From the NCBI GenBank assembly GCA_964035545.1, contig OZ037766.1, forward strand, positions 18,999,581 to 19,063,580: a DNA stretch of 64,000 nucleotides, written 5' to 3'. This document shows, piece by piece, positions 41,240 to 56,489 of the stretch. Numbering within the stretch: position 1 is the stretch's first letter; each line of letters starts with the position of its first letter. The notes below the pieces were generated by a model, which saw only the letters and a list, made by a program, of their open reading frames with translations, ran no database searches and was not told where the DNA came from. The translations under genes and the position numbers were made by a program. This DNA comes from Bugula neritina. Its lineage: Eukaryota; Bryozoa; Gymnolaemata; Cheilostomatida; Bugulidae.

Positions 41240-44200
41240 AAATACACTGTAAATTATTGAAATACACTGCAACACATTGGAATATACTGCAACACACTGA
41301 TATGTACTGCAACATACTGAAATATACTTCAACATACTGCAGCATACTGAAAGACACTACAACTAACTGAAGTATAGTGTAATATACGGAAATGTACTGT
41401 AACATATTGATATTTACTGCAACACACTGAAATATACTGCAACATACTGAAATACACTGTAACATGCCAAAATAAACTGCAACATACTGCAACATACTGA
41501 AATACACTGTAACATACAAAAACACACTGCAAAATTCTGCAACATACTTCAACATACTGAAATGCACTGTAACATAATGAAATACACTGCAACACATTGA
41601 AATATACTGCAACACACTGAAATATATTGCAACACATCCAAGTACATCGTAATATACGGACATGTACTGTAACATACTGAAATATACTGAAATACACTGC
41701 AACACATTGAAAAATACTGCAACATACTGAAAGACACTACAACTGACTGAAGTATAGTGTAATATACGGAAATGTACTGTAACATACTGATACTTACTGT
41801 AACACACTGAATCATACTGCAACATACTGCAATACACTGTAACATACCGAAACAAACTGCAACATGCTGCAACATACTAAAACACACTGCAACATTCTGC
41901 AACATACTCCAACGTACTGAAATACACTGTAACATAATGAATTACACTGCAAAATACTGCAACATACTGAAGTACACTGTAAAATGTTGAAATACACGGC
42001 AACACATTAAAATATACTGCAACACACTGAAGTATACTGCAACATACTGAAATATACTCCAACATGCTGCAACATACTGAAATACACTGTAACATACTGC
42101 AACTTACTGAAATACACTGTAACATACTAAAATACACTGCAACATTCTGCAACATACTTCAACACACTGAAATACACCGTAACATAATGAAATACACTGC
42201 AACACATTGAAATATACTGCAACACACTGAAATATACTGCAACACATCAAAGTACATCGTAATATACGGACATGTACTGTAACATACTGAAACACACTGA
42301 AACATACTGAAACATACTGAAACATACTTCAACACACTGAAATATAGTAAAACATACTGAAATATACTGCAACATACTGCAACATACTGAAATACACTGT
42401 AACAAACTGAAATACACTGCAACACATTGAAATATACTGCAACAAACTGAAATATACTGCAACATACTGAAGCTTACTGCAACATACTGAAATACACTGC
42501 AACATATCGAAGTATATCGTAATATACGGACATGTACTGTAACATACTGAAACACACTGAAACATACTGAAACATACTGAAACATACTTCAACACACTGA
42601 AATACACTAAAACATACTGAAATATACTGCAACATACTGCAACATACTGAAATACACTGTAACAAACTGAAATACACTGCAACACATTGAAATATATTGC
42701 ACCATACCCTATCATATTGTAATTTACTGAAATATACTGCAACATACCGCAACATACTGAAATACACTGTAACAAACTGGAATACACTGTAACACATTGG
42801 TTAATACTGCAACATACCCAAATATATGGTAATATACTGAAATACACTGCAGCATTCTGCAACATACTTCAACATGCTGAAATGTACTGCAACATACTGA
42901 AACACACTGCAACATAACGAGGTATATCGAAATATACGGACATGTACTGTAACATACTGAAATATACTGCAACATACTGCAACATACTGAAATACACTGT
43001 AACATACTGCAACATACCTAAATACACTGTAACATACTAAAATACACAGCAACATTCTGCAACATACTTCAACATACTGAAATACACTGAAACATAATGA
43101 AGTACACTGCAACACACTGAAATATACTGCAACACATCCAAGTACATCGTAATATACGGACATGTACTATAACATACTGAAACATACTTAAACATACTGA
43201 AACAAAATGAAATTAACTGTAACACACTGATTAATACTGCAAAATGCTGAAATATACTGTAACACAGTGAAGTATACTGCAAAATTCTGAAACATACTGT
43301 AACATACTTAAACATGAGCAATATACTGAAAAATGCCTCAACATACTCAAATAAACTACAAGAAACTGCAACATACGTAATTACATTGTAACATAGTGAC
43401 ATACATTGCAACATACTGCAACATACTGAAGTACACTGTAAAATATTGAAATACACTGCAACACATTGGAATATACTGCGACACACTGAACTATACTGCA
43501 ACATACTGAATTATACTGCAACATACTGCAACATACTGAAATACACTGTAACATACTGTAACATACTGAAATACACTGCAACAAACTACAACATACTGAA
43601 GTACACTGTACATATTGAAAACACTACAACACACTGAAATATACTGCAACACACTGAAATATACTGCAAAATACTGAAATATACTTCAACACACCGCAGC
43701 ATACTGAAAGACACTACAACTAACTGAAGTACACTGCAATATAGAGAAATGTACTGTAACATACTGATATTTACTGTAACACACTTAAATATACTGCAAC
43801 ATACTGAAATACACTGTAACATACCGAAATAAGCTGCAACATACTGCAACATACTGAAATACACTGCAACATACTAAAATACACTGCAACATACTAAAAT
43901 ACACTGCAACATTCTGCAAAATACTTCAACATACTGAAATACACCGTAACATAATAAAATACACTGCAACACATTGAAGTATACTGCAACAAACTGAAAT
44001 ATACTGCAACATGTCCAAGTACATCGTAATATACGGACATGTACTGTAACGTACTGAAACATACTGAAACAAAATGAAATATACTGTTACACACTGAATA
44101 ATACTGCAAAATGCCGAAATAAACTGTAACACAGTGAAGTATACTGCAAAATTCTGAAATATACTGTAACATACTGAAATAGGCCTCAACATACTCAAAT

Positions 44201-47200
44201 GTACTGCAAGATACTGCAACATACGTAAATACACTGTAACGTATTGAAATACACCGCAACATACTGCAACATACTGAAGTACACTGTACATATTGAAAAA
44301 CACTGCAACACACTGAAATATACTGCAACAAACTGAAATATACTGCAAAAATACTGAAATATACTTCAATATACTGCAACATACTGAAAGACACTACACC
44401 TCACTGAAGTATAGTGCAATATACAGAAATGTACTGCAACATACTGAAATACACTATAACAAACCGAAATACGCTGCAACACATTGGAATATACTGCAAC
44501 ATTCCTTGGTATATTGTAATATACTGAAATATACTGCAACATACCGCAGCATACTAAAATACACTGTTACAAACTGAAATACACTGCAACACATTGGTAC
44601 ATACTGCAACAAACCCAAATATATGGTATTATACTGCAACATACTGAAAGACACTACAACTCACTGAAGTATAGTGGAATATACGGAAATGCACTGTAAC
44701 ATACTGATACTTACTGTAACACACTGAATCATACTGCAACATACTGCAATACACTGTAACATACCGAAACAAACTGAAATACACTGTAACATACTAAAAT
44801 ACACTGCAACATTATGCAACATACTCCAACGTACTGAAATACAGTGTAACATAATGAAATACACTGCAAAATACTGCAACATACTGAAGTACACTGTAAA
44901 ATGTTGAAATACACTGCAACACATTAAAATATACTGCAACACACTGAAGTATACTACAACATACTGAAATATACTGCAACATACTGCAACATACTGAAAT
45001 ACACTGTAGCATACTGCAACATACCTAAATACACTGTAACAAACTGAAATATACTGCAACATACTGAAATGTACTGCAACATACTGAAATACACTGCAAC
45101 ATATCGAAGTATATCGAAATATACGGATATGTACTGTAACATACTGAAACATACTGAAACATACTGAAACATACTGAAATATACTGAAATACACAGCAAC
45201 ATACTGCAACATACTGAAGTACACTGTAACAAATTGAAGTACACTGCAACACATTGAAATATACCGCAACACACTGAAATATACTGCAACACATCCAAGT
45301 ACATCGTAATATACGGACATGTACTGTAACATACTGAAACACACTGAAACATACTGAAACATACTGAAACATACTTCAACACACTGGAATATACTGAAAC
45401 ATACTGAAATATACTGCAACATACTGCAACATACTGAAATACACTGTAACAAACTGAAATACTCTGCAACATATTGGAATATACTGCAACATACCCTAAT
45501 ATATTGTAATATACTGCAACATACCGCAACATACTGAAATACACTGTAACAAAGTGAAATACACTGCAACACATTGGTATATACTGCAACATACCCAGAT
45601 ATATGGTAATATACTGAACTACACTGCAACATTCTGCAACATACTTCAACATACTGAAATGTACTGCAACACACTGAAATACACTGCAACATAACGAGGT
45701 ATATCGAAATATACGGACATGTACTGTAACATACTGAAACACACTGAAACATACTGAAACATACCGAAACATACTGAGACGTACTGAAATACGCTGCAAC
45801 ATGCTGCAACATACTGAAGTACAGTGTAACATATTGAAATACACTGCAGCACCTTGAAATATACCGCAACACACTAAAATATACTGCAACACATCCAAGT
45901 ACATCGTAATATACGGACATGTACTGTAACATACTGAAACATACTGAAACAAAATTAAATATACTGTTGCGCACTGAATAATACTGCAAAATGCCGAAAT
46001 AAACTGTAACACAGTGAAGCATACTGCAAATTTCTGAAATATACTGCAACATACTGAAATAGGCCTCAACATACTCAAATATACTGCAAGATACTGCAAC
46101 ATACAGAAAAACATTGTAACATACTGAAATACACTGCAACATACTGCAACATACTGAAGTACACTGTAAATTATTGAAATACACTGCAACACAATGGAAT
46201 ATACTGCAACACACTGAAATGTACTGCAACACACTGAAATATACTGCAACATACTGCAACATACTGAAAAACACTGTAACATACTGAAATACTTTGCAAA
46301 AAACTGCAACATACTGCAACATACTGAAGTACACTGTACATATTGAAAAACACTGCAACACAATGAAATATACCTCAACACACTGAAATATACTAAAACA
46401 TGTTGAAATATACTGCAACATACTGCAACCTACTGCAACATACTGAAATACACTGTAACAAACTGAAATACACTGCAACACATTGGAATATACTGCAACA
46501 TTCCCTGATATATTGTAATATACTGAAATACACTGCAACATACCGAAACATACTAAAATACACTGTTACAAACTGAAATACACTGCAACACACTGGTATA
46601 TACTGCAACATACCCAAATATATGGTATTATACTGAAATATACTGAAATACACTGCAACACATTGAAAAACACTGCAACATACTGAAAGACACTACAACT
46701 CACTGAAGGATAGTGTAATATATGGAAATGTACTGTAACATACTGAAATAAACTGCAACATACTGCAACATACTGAAGTACACTGTCAAATATTGAAATA
46801 CACTGCAACACATTGGAATATACTGCAACACACTGAAATGTACTGCAACACACTGAAATATACTGCAACATACTGCAACATACTGAAAAACACTGTAACA
46901 TACTGTAACATACTGAAATACACTGCAAAAAACTGCAACATACTGAAGTACACTGTACATATTGAAAAACACTGCAACACAATGAAATATACCTCAACAC
47001 ACTGAAATATACTAAAACATGTTGAAATATACTGCAACATACTGCAACCTACTGCAACATACTGAAATACACTGTAACAAATTGAAATACACTGCAACAC
47101 ATTGGAATATACTGCAACATTCCCTGATATATTGTAATATACTGAAATACACTGCAACATACCGCAACATACTAAAATACACTGTTACAAACTGAAATAC

Positions 47201-50200
47201 ACTGCAACACATTGGTATATACTGCAACATACCCAAATATATGGTATTATACTGAAATATACTGAAATACACTGCAACACATTGAAAAACACTGCAACAT
47301 ACTGAAAGACACTACAACTCACTGAAGGATAGTGTAATATACGGAAATGTACTGTAACATACTGATACTTACTGTAACACACTGAATCATACTGCAGCAT
47401 ACTGCAATACACTGTAACATACCGAAACAAACTGCAACATACTGCAGCATACTGAAATACACTGTAACATACTGCAACATACTGAAATACACTGTAACAA
47501 ACTGAAATACACTGCAACACATTGAAATATACTGCAACATACCCTATCATATTGTAATATACTGAAATATACTGCAACATACCGCAACATACTGAAATAC
47601 ACTGTAAGAAACTGAGATACACTGCAACACATTGGTATATACTGCAACATACCCAAATATATGGTAATATACTGAAATATACTGAAATACACTGTATCAC
47701 ATTGGAAAATACTGCAACATACGGACAGACACTACAACTCACTGACGTATCGTGTAATATACGGAAACGTACTGTAACATACTGAAACACAATGCAACAT
47801 AACGAGGTATATCGAAATATACGGACATGTACTGTAACATACTGAAACACACTGAAACATACTGAAACATACCGAAACATACTGAGACGTACTGGCATAC
47901 ACTGCAACATGCTGCAACATACTGAAGTACAGTGTAACATATTGAACTACACTGCAACACATTGAAATATACCGCAACACACTGAAAAATACTGCAACAC
48001 GTCCAAGTACATTGTAATATACGGACATGTACTGTAACATACTGAAACATACTGAAACAAAATTAAATATACTGTTGCGCACTGAATAATACTGCAAAAT
48101 GCCGAAATAAACTGTAACACAGTGAAGTATACTGCAAATTTCTGAAATATACTGCACCATACTGAAATAGGCCTCAACATACTCAAATATACTGCAAGAT
48201 ACTTCAACATACGTAAAAACACTGTTACATACTGAAATACACTGCAACATACTGCAACATACTGAAGTACACTGTAAAATATTGGAATACACTGCAACAC
48301 ATTGGAATATACTGCAAGACACTGAAATGTACTGCAACATACTGAAATATACTGCAACATACTGCAACATACTGAAAAACACTGTAACATACTGTAACAT
48401 ACTGAAATACACTGCAAAAAACTGCAACATACTGAAGTACACTGTACATATTGAAAAACACTGCAACACAATGAAATATACCTCAACACACTGAAATATA
48501 CTAAAACATGTTGAAATTTACTGCAACATACTGCAACATACTGCAACATACTGAAATACACTGTAACAAACTGAAATACACTGCAACACATTGGAATATA
48601 CTGCAACATTCCCTGATATCTTGTAATATACTGAAATACACTGCAACATACCGCAAAATACTAAAATACACTGTTACAAACTGAAATACACTGCAACACA
48701 TTGGTATATACTGCAACATACCCAAATATATGGTATTATACTGAAATATACTGAAATACACTGCAACATATTGAAAAAATACTGCAACCTACTGAAAGAC
48801 ACTACAACTCACTGAAGTATAGTGTAATATACGGAAATGTACTGTAACATACTGATACTTACTGTAACACACTGAATCATACTGCAACATACTGCAATAC
48901 ACTGTAACATACCGAAACAAACTGCAACATACTGCAACATACTGAAATACACTGTAACATACTAACACACACTGCAACATTCTGCAACATACTCCAACGT
49001 ACTGAAATACACTGTGACATAATGAAATACACTGAAAAATACTGCAACATACTGAAGTACACTGTAAAATGTTGAAATACACTGCAACACATTAAAATAT
49101 ACTGCAACACACTGAAGTATACTGCAACATACTGAAATATACTGCAACATACTGCAACATACTGAAATACACTGTAACATACTGTAAGATACTGAAATAC
49201 ACTGCAACAAACTGCAACATACTGGAGTATACTGTACATATTGGAAAACACTGCAACACACTGATATATACTGCAACACACTGAAATATACTGCAAAATA
49301 CTGAAATATACTTCAACATACTGCAGCATACTGAAAGACACTACAACTAACTGAAGTATAGTGTAATATACGGAAATGTACTAAAACATACTGATATTTA
49401 CTGCAACACACTGAAATATACCTCAACATACTGAAATACACTGTAACATGCCAAAATAAACTGCAACATACTGCAGCATACTGAAATACACTGTAACATA
49501 CTAAAATACACTGCAACATTCTGCAACATACTTCAACATACTGAAATGCACTGTAACATAATGAAATACACTGCCACACCTTGAAATATACTGCAACACA
49601 CCGAAATATACTGCAACACATCCAAGTACATCGTAATATACGCACATGTACTGTAACATACTGAAACATACTGAAACATACTGAAACAAAATGAAATAAA
49701 CTGTAACACACTGAGTAATACTGCCAAATACTGAAATATACTGTAACACAGTGAAGTATACTGCAAAATTCTGAAACATACTGTAACATACTGAAACATG
49801 AACAATATACTGAAAAATGCCTCAACATACTCATGTAAACTAAAAGAAACTGCAACATACGTAATTACATTGTAACATAGTGACATACATTGCAACATAC
49901 TGCAACATACTGAAGTACACTGTAAAATATTGAAATACACTGCAACACATTGGAATATACTGCAACACACTGAACTATACTGCAACATACTGCAACATAC
50001 TGAAATACACTGTAACATACTGTAACATACTGAAATACACTGCAACAAACTGCAACATACTGAAGTACACTATACATATTGAAAACACTGCAACACACTG
50101 AAATATACTGCAACACACTGAAATATACTGCAAAACACTGAAGTATACTTCAACACACTGCAGCATACCGAAAGACACTACAACTAACTGAAGTATAGTG

Positions 50201-51979
50201 CAATATACAGAAATGTACTGTAACATACTGATATTTACTGTAACACACTTAAATATACTGCAACATACTGAAATACACTGTAACATACCGATATAAGCTG
50301 CAACATACTGAAATACACTGCAACATACCAAAATACACTGCAACATTCTGCAACATACTTCAACATACTGAAATACACCGTAACATAATGAAATACACTG
50401 CAACACATTGAAATATACTGCAACAAACTGAAATGTACTGCAACATACTGAAGTTTACTGTAACATACTGAAATACACTGCAACATATCGAAGTATATCG
50501 TAATATACGGACATGTACTGTAACATACTGAAACATACTTAAACATACTTCAACACACTGAAATATACTAAAACATACTGAAATATACTGCAACATACTG
50601 CAACATACTGAAATACACTGCAACAAACTGAAATACACTGCAACACATTGAAATATACTGCAACATACCCTATCATATCGTAATATACTGAAATATACTG
50701 CAACATACCGCAACATACTGAAATACACTGTAACAAACTGAAATACACTGCAACACATTGGTATATACTGCAACATCCCCAAATATATGGTAATATACTG
50801 AAATACACTGCAGGATTCTGCAGGATACTTCAACATACTGAAATGTACTGCAACATACTGAAACACACTGCAACATACCGAGGTATATCGAAATATACGG
50901 ACATGTACTGTAACATACTGAAATATACTGCAACATACTGCAGCATACTGAAATACACTGTAACATACTGCAACATACCTAAGTACACTGTAACATACTA
51001 AAATACACTGCAACATTCTGCAACATACTTCAACATACTGAAATACACTCAAACATAATGAAGTACACTGCAACACAATGAAATATACTGCAACACACTG
51101 AAATATACTGCAACACATCCAAGTACATCGTAATATACGGACATGTACTATAACATACTGCAACACACTGAAGTATACTACAACATACTGAAATATACTG
51201 CAACATACTGCAACATACTGAAATACACTGTAGCATACTGCAACATACCTAAATACACTGTAACAAACTGAAATATACTGCAACATACTGAAATGTACTG
51301 CAACATACTGAAATACACTGCAACATATCGAAGTATACCGAAATATACGGATATGTACTGTAACATACTGAAACATACTGAAACATACTGAAACATACTG
51401 AAATATACTGAAATACACAGCAACATACTGCAACATACTGAAGTACACTGTAACATATTGAAGTACACTGCAACACATTGAAATATACCGCAACACACTG
51501 AAATATACTGCAACACATCCAAGTACATCGTAATATACGGACATGTACTGTAACATACTGAAACACACTGAAACATACTGAAACATACTGAAACATACTT
51601 CAACACACTGGAATATACTAAAACATACTGAAATATACTGCAACATACTGCAACATACTGAAATACACTGTAACAAACTGAAATACTCTGCAACATATTG
51701 GAATATACTGCAACATACCCTAATATATTGTAATATACTGCAACATACCGCAACATACTGAAATACACTGTAACAAAGTGAAATACACTGCAACACATTG
51801 GTATATACTGCAACATACCCAGATATATGGTAATATACTGAAATACACTGCAACATTCTGCAACATACTTCAACATACTGAAATGTACTGCAACACACTG
51901 AAATACACTGCAACATAACGAGGTATATCGAAATATACGGACATGTACTGTAACATACTGAAACACACTGAAACATACT
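41240..51979 (+). repeat. 10.7-kb block delta, copy 2
   Basis: This is the second copy of 25828-36460, carrying the net 98-bp and 10-bp gains. The left edge is seen where the TAAATTATTG landmark (25838/41250) begins close matching. The right edge at 51980 is a junction where the sequence leaves the 36460 relative and follows 42309 onward (offset 9671). Confidence 0.9.
51922..51949 (+). repeat. Hairpin variant beside the 51980 junction
   Basis: This has the same weakened left-arm type as 37533-37560 (GGTATAT, CGAA). The crossover between the 36.4-kb-like and 42.3-kb-like parents falls between 51930 and 51980, from inside this element to 31 bp after it. Confidence 0.8.
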
Positions 51980-53209
51980 GAAACATACTGAAACATACTT
52001 CAACACACTGAAATATAGTAAAACATACTGAAATATACTGCAACATACTGCAACATACTGAAATACACTGTAACAAACTGAAATACACTGCAACACATTG
52101 AAATATACTGCAACAAACTGAAATATACTGCAACATACTGAAGCTTACTGCAACATACTGAAATACACTGCAACATATCGAAGTATATCGTAATATACGG
52201 ACATGTACTGTAACATACTGAAACACACTGAAACATACTGAAACATACTGAAACATACTTCAACACACTGAAATACACTAAAACATACTGAAATATACTG
52301 CAACATACTGCAACATACTGAAATACACTGTAACAAACTGAAATACACTGCAACACATTGAAATATATTGCACCATACCCTATCATATTGTAATTTACTG
52401 AAATATACTGCAACATACCGCAACATACTGAAATACACTGTAACAAACTGGAATACACTGTAACACATTGGTTAATACTGCAACATACCCAAATATATGG
52501 TAATATACTGAAATACACTGCAGCATTCTGCAACATACTTCAACATGCTGAAATGTACTGCAACATACTGAAACACACTGCAACATAACGAGGTATATCG
52601 AAATATACGGACATGTACTGTAACATACTGAAATATACTGCAACATACTGCAACATACTGAAATACACTGTAACATACTGCAACATACCTAAATACACTG
52701 TAACATACTAAAATACACAGCAACATTCTGCAACATACTTCAACATACTGAAATACACTGAAACATAATGAAGTACACTGCAACACACTGAAATATACTG
52801 CAACACATCCAAGTACATCGTAATATACGGACATGTACTATAACATACTGAAACATACTTAAACATACTGAAACAAAATGAAATTAACTGTAACACACTG
52901 ATTAATACTGCAAAATGCTGAAATATACTGTAACACAGTGAAGTATACTGCAAAATTCTGAAACATACTGTAACATACTTAAACATGAGCAATATACTGA
53001 AAAATGCCTCAACATACTCAAATAAACTACAAGAAACTGCAACATACGTAATTACATTGTAACATAGTGACATACATTGCAACATACTGCAACATACTGA
53101 AGTACACTGTAAAATATTGAAATACACTGCAACACATTGGAATATACTGCGACACACTGAACTATACTGCAACATACCGAATTATACTGCAACATACTGC
53201 AACATACTG
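51980..53209 (+). repeat. Partial repeat of 42309-43538
   Basis: The segment follows 42309 onward at offset 9671 with very few differences. The crossover that joined it to block delta copy 2 lies in a shared 50-bp tract, 51930-51980. That tract begins inside a hairpin variant (51922-51949). Confidence 0.87.
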
Positions 53210-53980
53210 AAAAACACTGTAACAAATTGAAGTACACTGCAACACATTGAAATATACCGCAACACACTGAAATATACTGCAACACATCCAAGTACATCGT
53301 AATATACGGACATGTACTGTAACATACTGAAACACACTGAAACATACTGAAACATACTGAAAAATACTGCAACATACTGAAAGACACTACAACTGACTGA
53401 AGTATAGTGTAATATACGGAAATGTACTGTAACATACTGATACTTACTGTAACACACTGAATCATACTGCAACATACTGCAATACACTGTAACATACCGA
53501 AACAAACTGCAACATGCTGCAACATACTAAAACACACTGCAACATTCTGCAACATACTCCAACGTGCTGAAATACACTGTAACATAATGAATTACACTGC
53601 AAAATACTGCAACATACTGAAGTACACTGTAAAATGTTGAAATACACGGCAACACATTAAAATATACTGCAACACACTGAAGTATACTGCAACATACTGA
53701 AATATACTCCAACATGCTGCAACATACTGAAATACACTGTAACATACTGCAACTTACTGAAATACACTGTAACATACTAAAATACACTGCAACATTCTGC
53801 AACATACTTCAACACACTGAAATACACCATAACATAATGAAATACACTGCAAAATACTGCAACATACTGAAGTACACTGTAAAATGTTGAAATACACGGC
53901 AACACATTAAAATATACTGCAACACACTGAAGTATACTGCAACATACTGAAATATACTCCAACATACTGCAACATACTGA
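53210..53980 (+). repeat. 770-bp mosaic insert
   Basis: The relatives left and right of this tract are contiguous at 43538/43540, but here the offset jumps from 9671 to 10441. The insert is itself stitched together. 53217 to about 53360 matches 45224-45367 (offset 7993). 53361 to about 53820 matches 41711-42170 (offset 11650). 53831 to about 53985 repeats 53581-53735 (offset 250). Confidence 0.82.
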
Positions 53981-55637
53981 AATACACTGTAACATACTGT
54001 AACATACTGAAATACACTGCAACAAACTACAACATACTGAAGTACACTGTACATATTGAAAACACTACAACACACTGAAATATACTGCAACACACTGAAA
54101 TATACTGCAAAATACTGAAATATACTTCAACACACCGCAGCATACTGAAAGACACTACAACTAACTGAAGTACAGTGCAATATAGAGAAATGTACTGTAA
54201 CATACTGATATTTACTGTAACACACTTAAATATACTGCAACATACTGAAATACACTGTAACATACCGAAATAAGCTGCAACATACTGCAACATACTGAAA
54301 TACACTGCAACATACTAAAATACACTGCAACATACTAAAATACACTGCAACATTCTGCAAAATACTTCAACATACTGAAATACACCGTAACATAATAAAA
54401 TACACTGCAACACATTGAAGTATACTGCAACAAACTGAAATATACTGCAACATGTCCAAGTACATCGTAATATACGGACATGTACTGTAACGTACTGAAA
54501 CATACTGAAACAAAATGAAATATACTGTTACACACTGAATAATACTGCAAAATGCCGAAATAAACTGTAACACAGTGAAGTATACTGCAAAATTCTGAAA
54601 TATACTGTAACATACTGAAATAGGCCTCAACATACTCAAATGTACTGCAAGATACTGCAACATACGTAAATACACTGTAACGTATTGAAATACACCGCAA
54701 CATACTGCAACATACTGAAGTACACTGTACATATTGAAAAACACTGCAACACACTGAAATATACTGCAACAAACTGAAATATACTGCAAAAATACTGAAA
54801 TATACTTCAATATACTGCAACATACTGAAAGACACTACACCTCACTGAAGTATAGTGCAATATACAGAAATGTACTGCAACATACTGAAATACACTATAA
54901 CAAACCGAAATACGCTGCAACACATTGGAATATACTGCAACATTCCTTGGTATATTGTAATATACTGAAATATACTGCAACATACCGCAGCATACTAAAA
55001 TACACTGTTACAAACTGAAATACACTGCAACACATTGGTATATACTGCAACAAACCCAAATATATGGTATTATACTGCAACATACTGAAAGACACTACAA
55101 CTCACTGAAGTATAGTGGAATATACGGAAATGCACTGTAACATACTGATACTTACTGTAACACACTGAATCATACTGCAACATACTGCAATACACTGTAA
55201 CATACCGAAACAAACTGAAATACACTGTAACATACTAAAATACACTGCAACATTATGCAACATACTCCAACGTACTGAAATACAGTGTAACATAATGAAA
55301 TACACTGCAAAATACTGCAACATACTGAAGTACACTGTAAAATGTTGAAATACACTGCAACACATTAAAATATACTGCAACACACTGAAGTATACTACAA
55401 CATACTGAAATATACTGCAACATACTGCAACATACTGAAATACACTGTAGCATACTGCAACATACCTAAATACACTGTAACAAACTGAAATATACTGCAA
55501 CATACTGAAATGTACTGCAACATACTGAAATACACTGCAACATATCGAAGTATATCGAAATATACGGATATGTACTGTAACATACTGAAACATACTGAAA
55601 CATACTGAAACATACTGAAATATACTGAAATACACAG
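53981..55637 (+). repeat. Partial repeat of 43540-45196
   Basis: This segment has a constant offset of 10441. It includes the AGGCCT landmark at 54622 (44181) and the shortened TGTACATATTGAAAAC element near 54047. It ends at about 55638, where the ACACAGCAAC monomer is joined to CACATTGGTA instead of ATACTGCAAC. Confidence 0.87.
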
Positions 55638-56101
55638 CAACACATTGGTATATACTGCAACATACCCAGATATATGGTAATATACTGAAATACACTGCAA
55701 CATTCTGCAACATACTTCAACATACTGAAATGTACTGCAACACACTGAAATACACTGCAACATAACGAGGTATATCGAAATATACGGACATGTACTGTAA
55801 CATACTGAAACACACTGAAACATACTGAAACATACTGAAACATACTTCAACACACTGAAATATAGTAAAACATACTGAAATATACTGCAACATACTGCAA
55901 CATACTGAAATACACTGTAACAAACTGAAATACACTGCAACACATTGAAATATACTGCAACAAACTGAAATATACTGCAACATACTGAAGCTTACTGCAA
56001 CATACTGAAATACACTGCAACATATCGAAGTATATCGTAATATACGGACATGTACTGTAACATACTGAAACACACTGAAACATACTGAAACATACTGAAA
56101 C
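55638..56101 (+). repeat. Partial repeat of 51791-52254, including its junction
   Basis: This segment has a constant offset of 3847. It carries a copy of the 51980 junction (here at about 55827). At 56102 it switches to a relative of 36636 onward (offset 19466), seen as CAAAATTAAATATACTG. Confidence 0.87.
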
Positions 56102-56489
56102 AAAATTAAATATACTGTTGCGCACTGAATAATACTGCAAAATGCCGAAATAAACTGTAACACAGTGAAGCACACTGCAAATTTCTGAAATATACTGCAA
56201 CATACTGAAATAGGCTTCAACATACTCAAATATACTGCAAGATACTGCAACATACGTAAAAACACTGTAACATACTGAAATACACTGCAACATACTGCAA
56301 CATACTGAAGTACACTGTAAAATATTGAAATACACTGCAACACATTGGAATATACTGCAACACACTGAAATGTACTGCAACACACTGAAATATACTGCAA
56401 CATACTGCAACATACTGAAAAACACTGTAACATACTGAAATACACTGCAACACACTGGTATATACTGCAACATACCCAAATATATGGTA

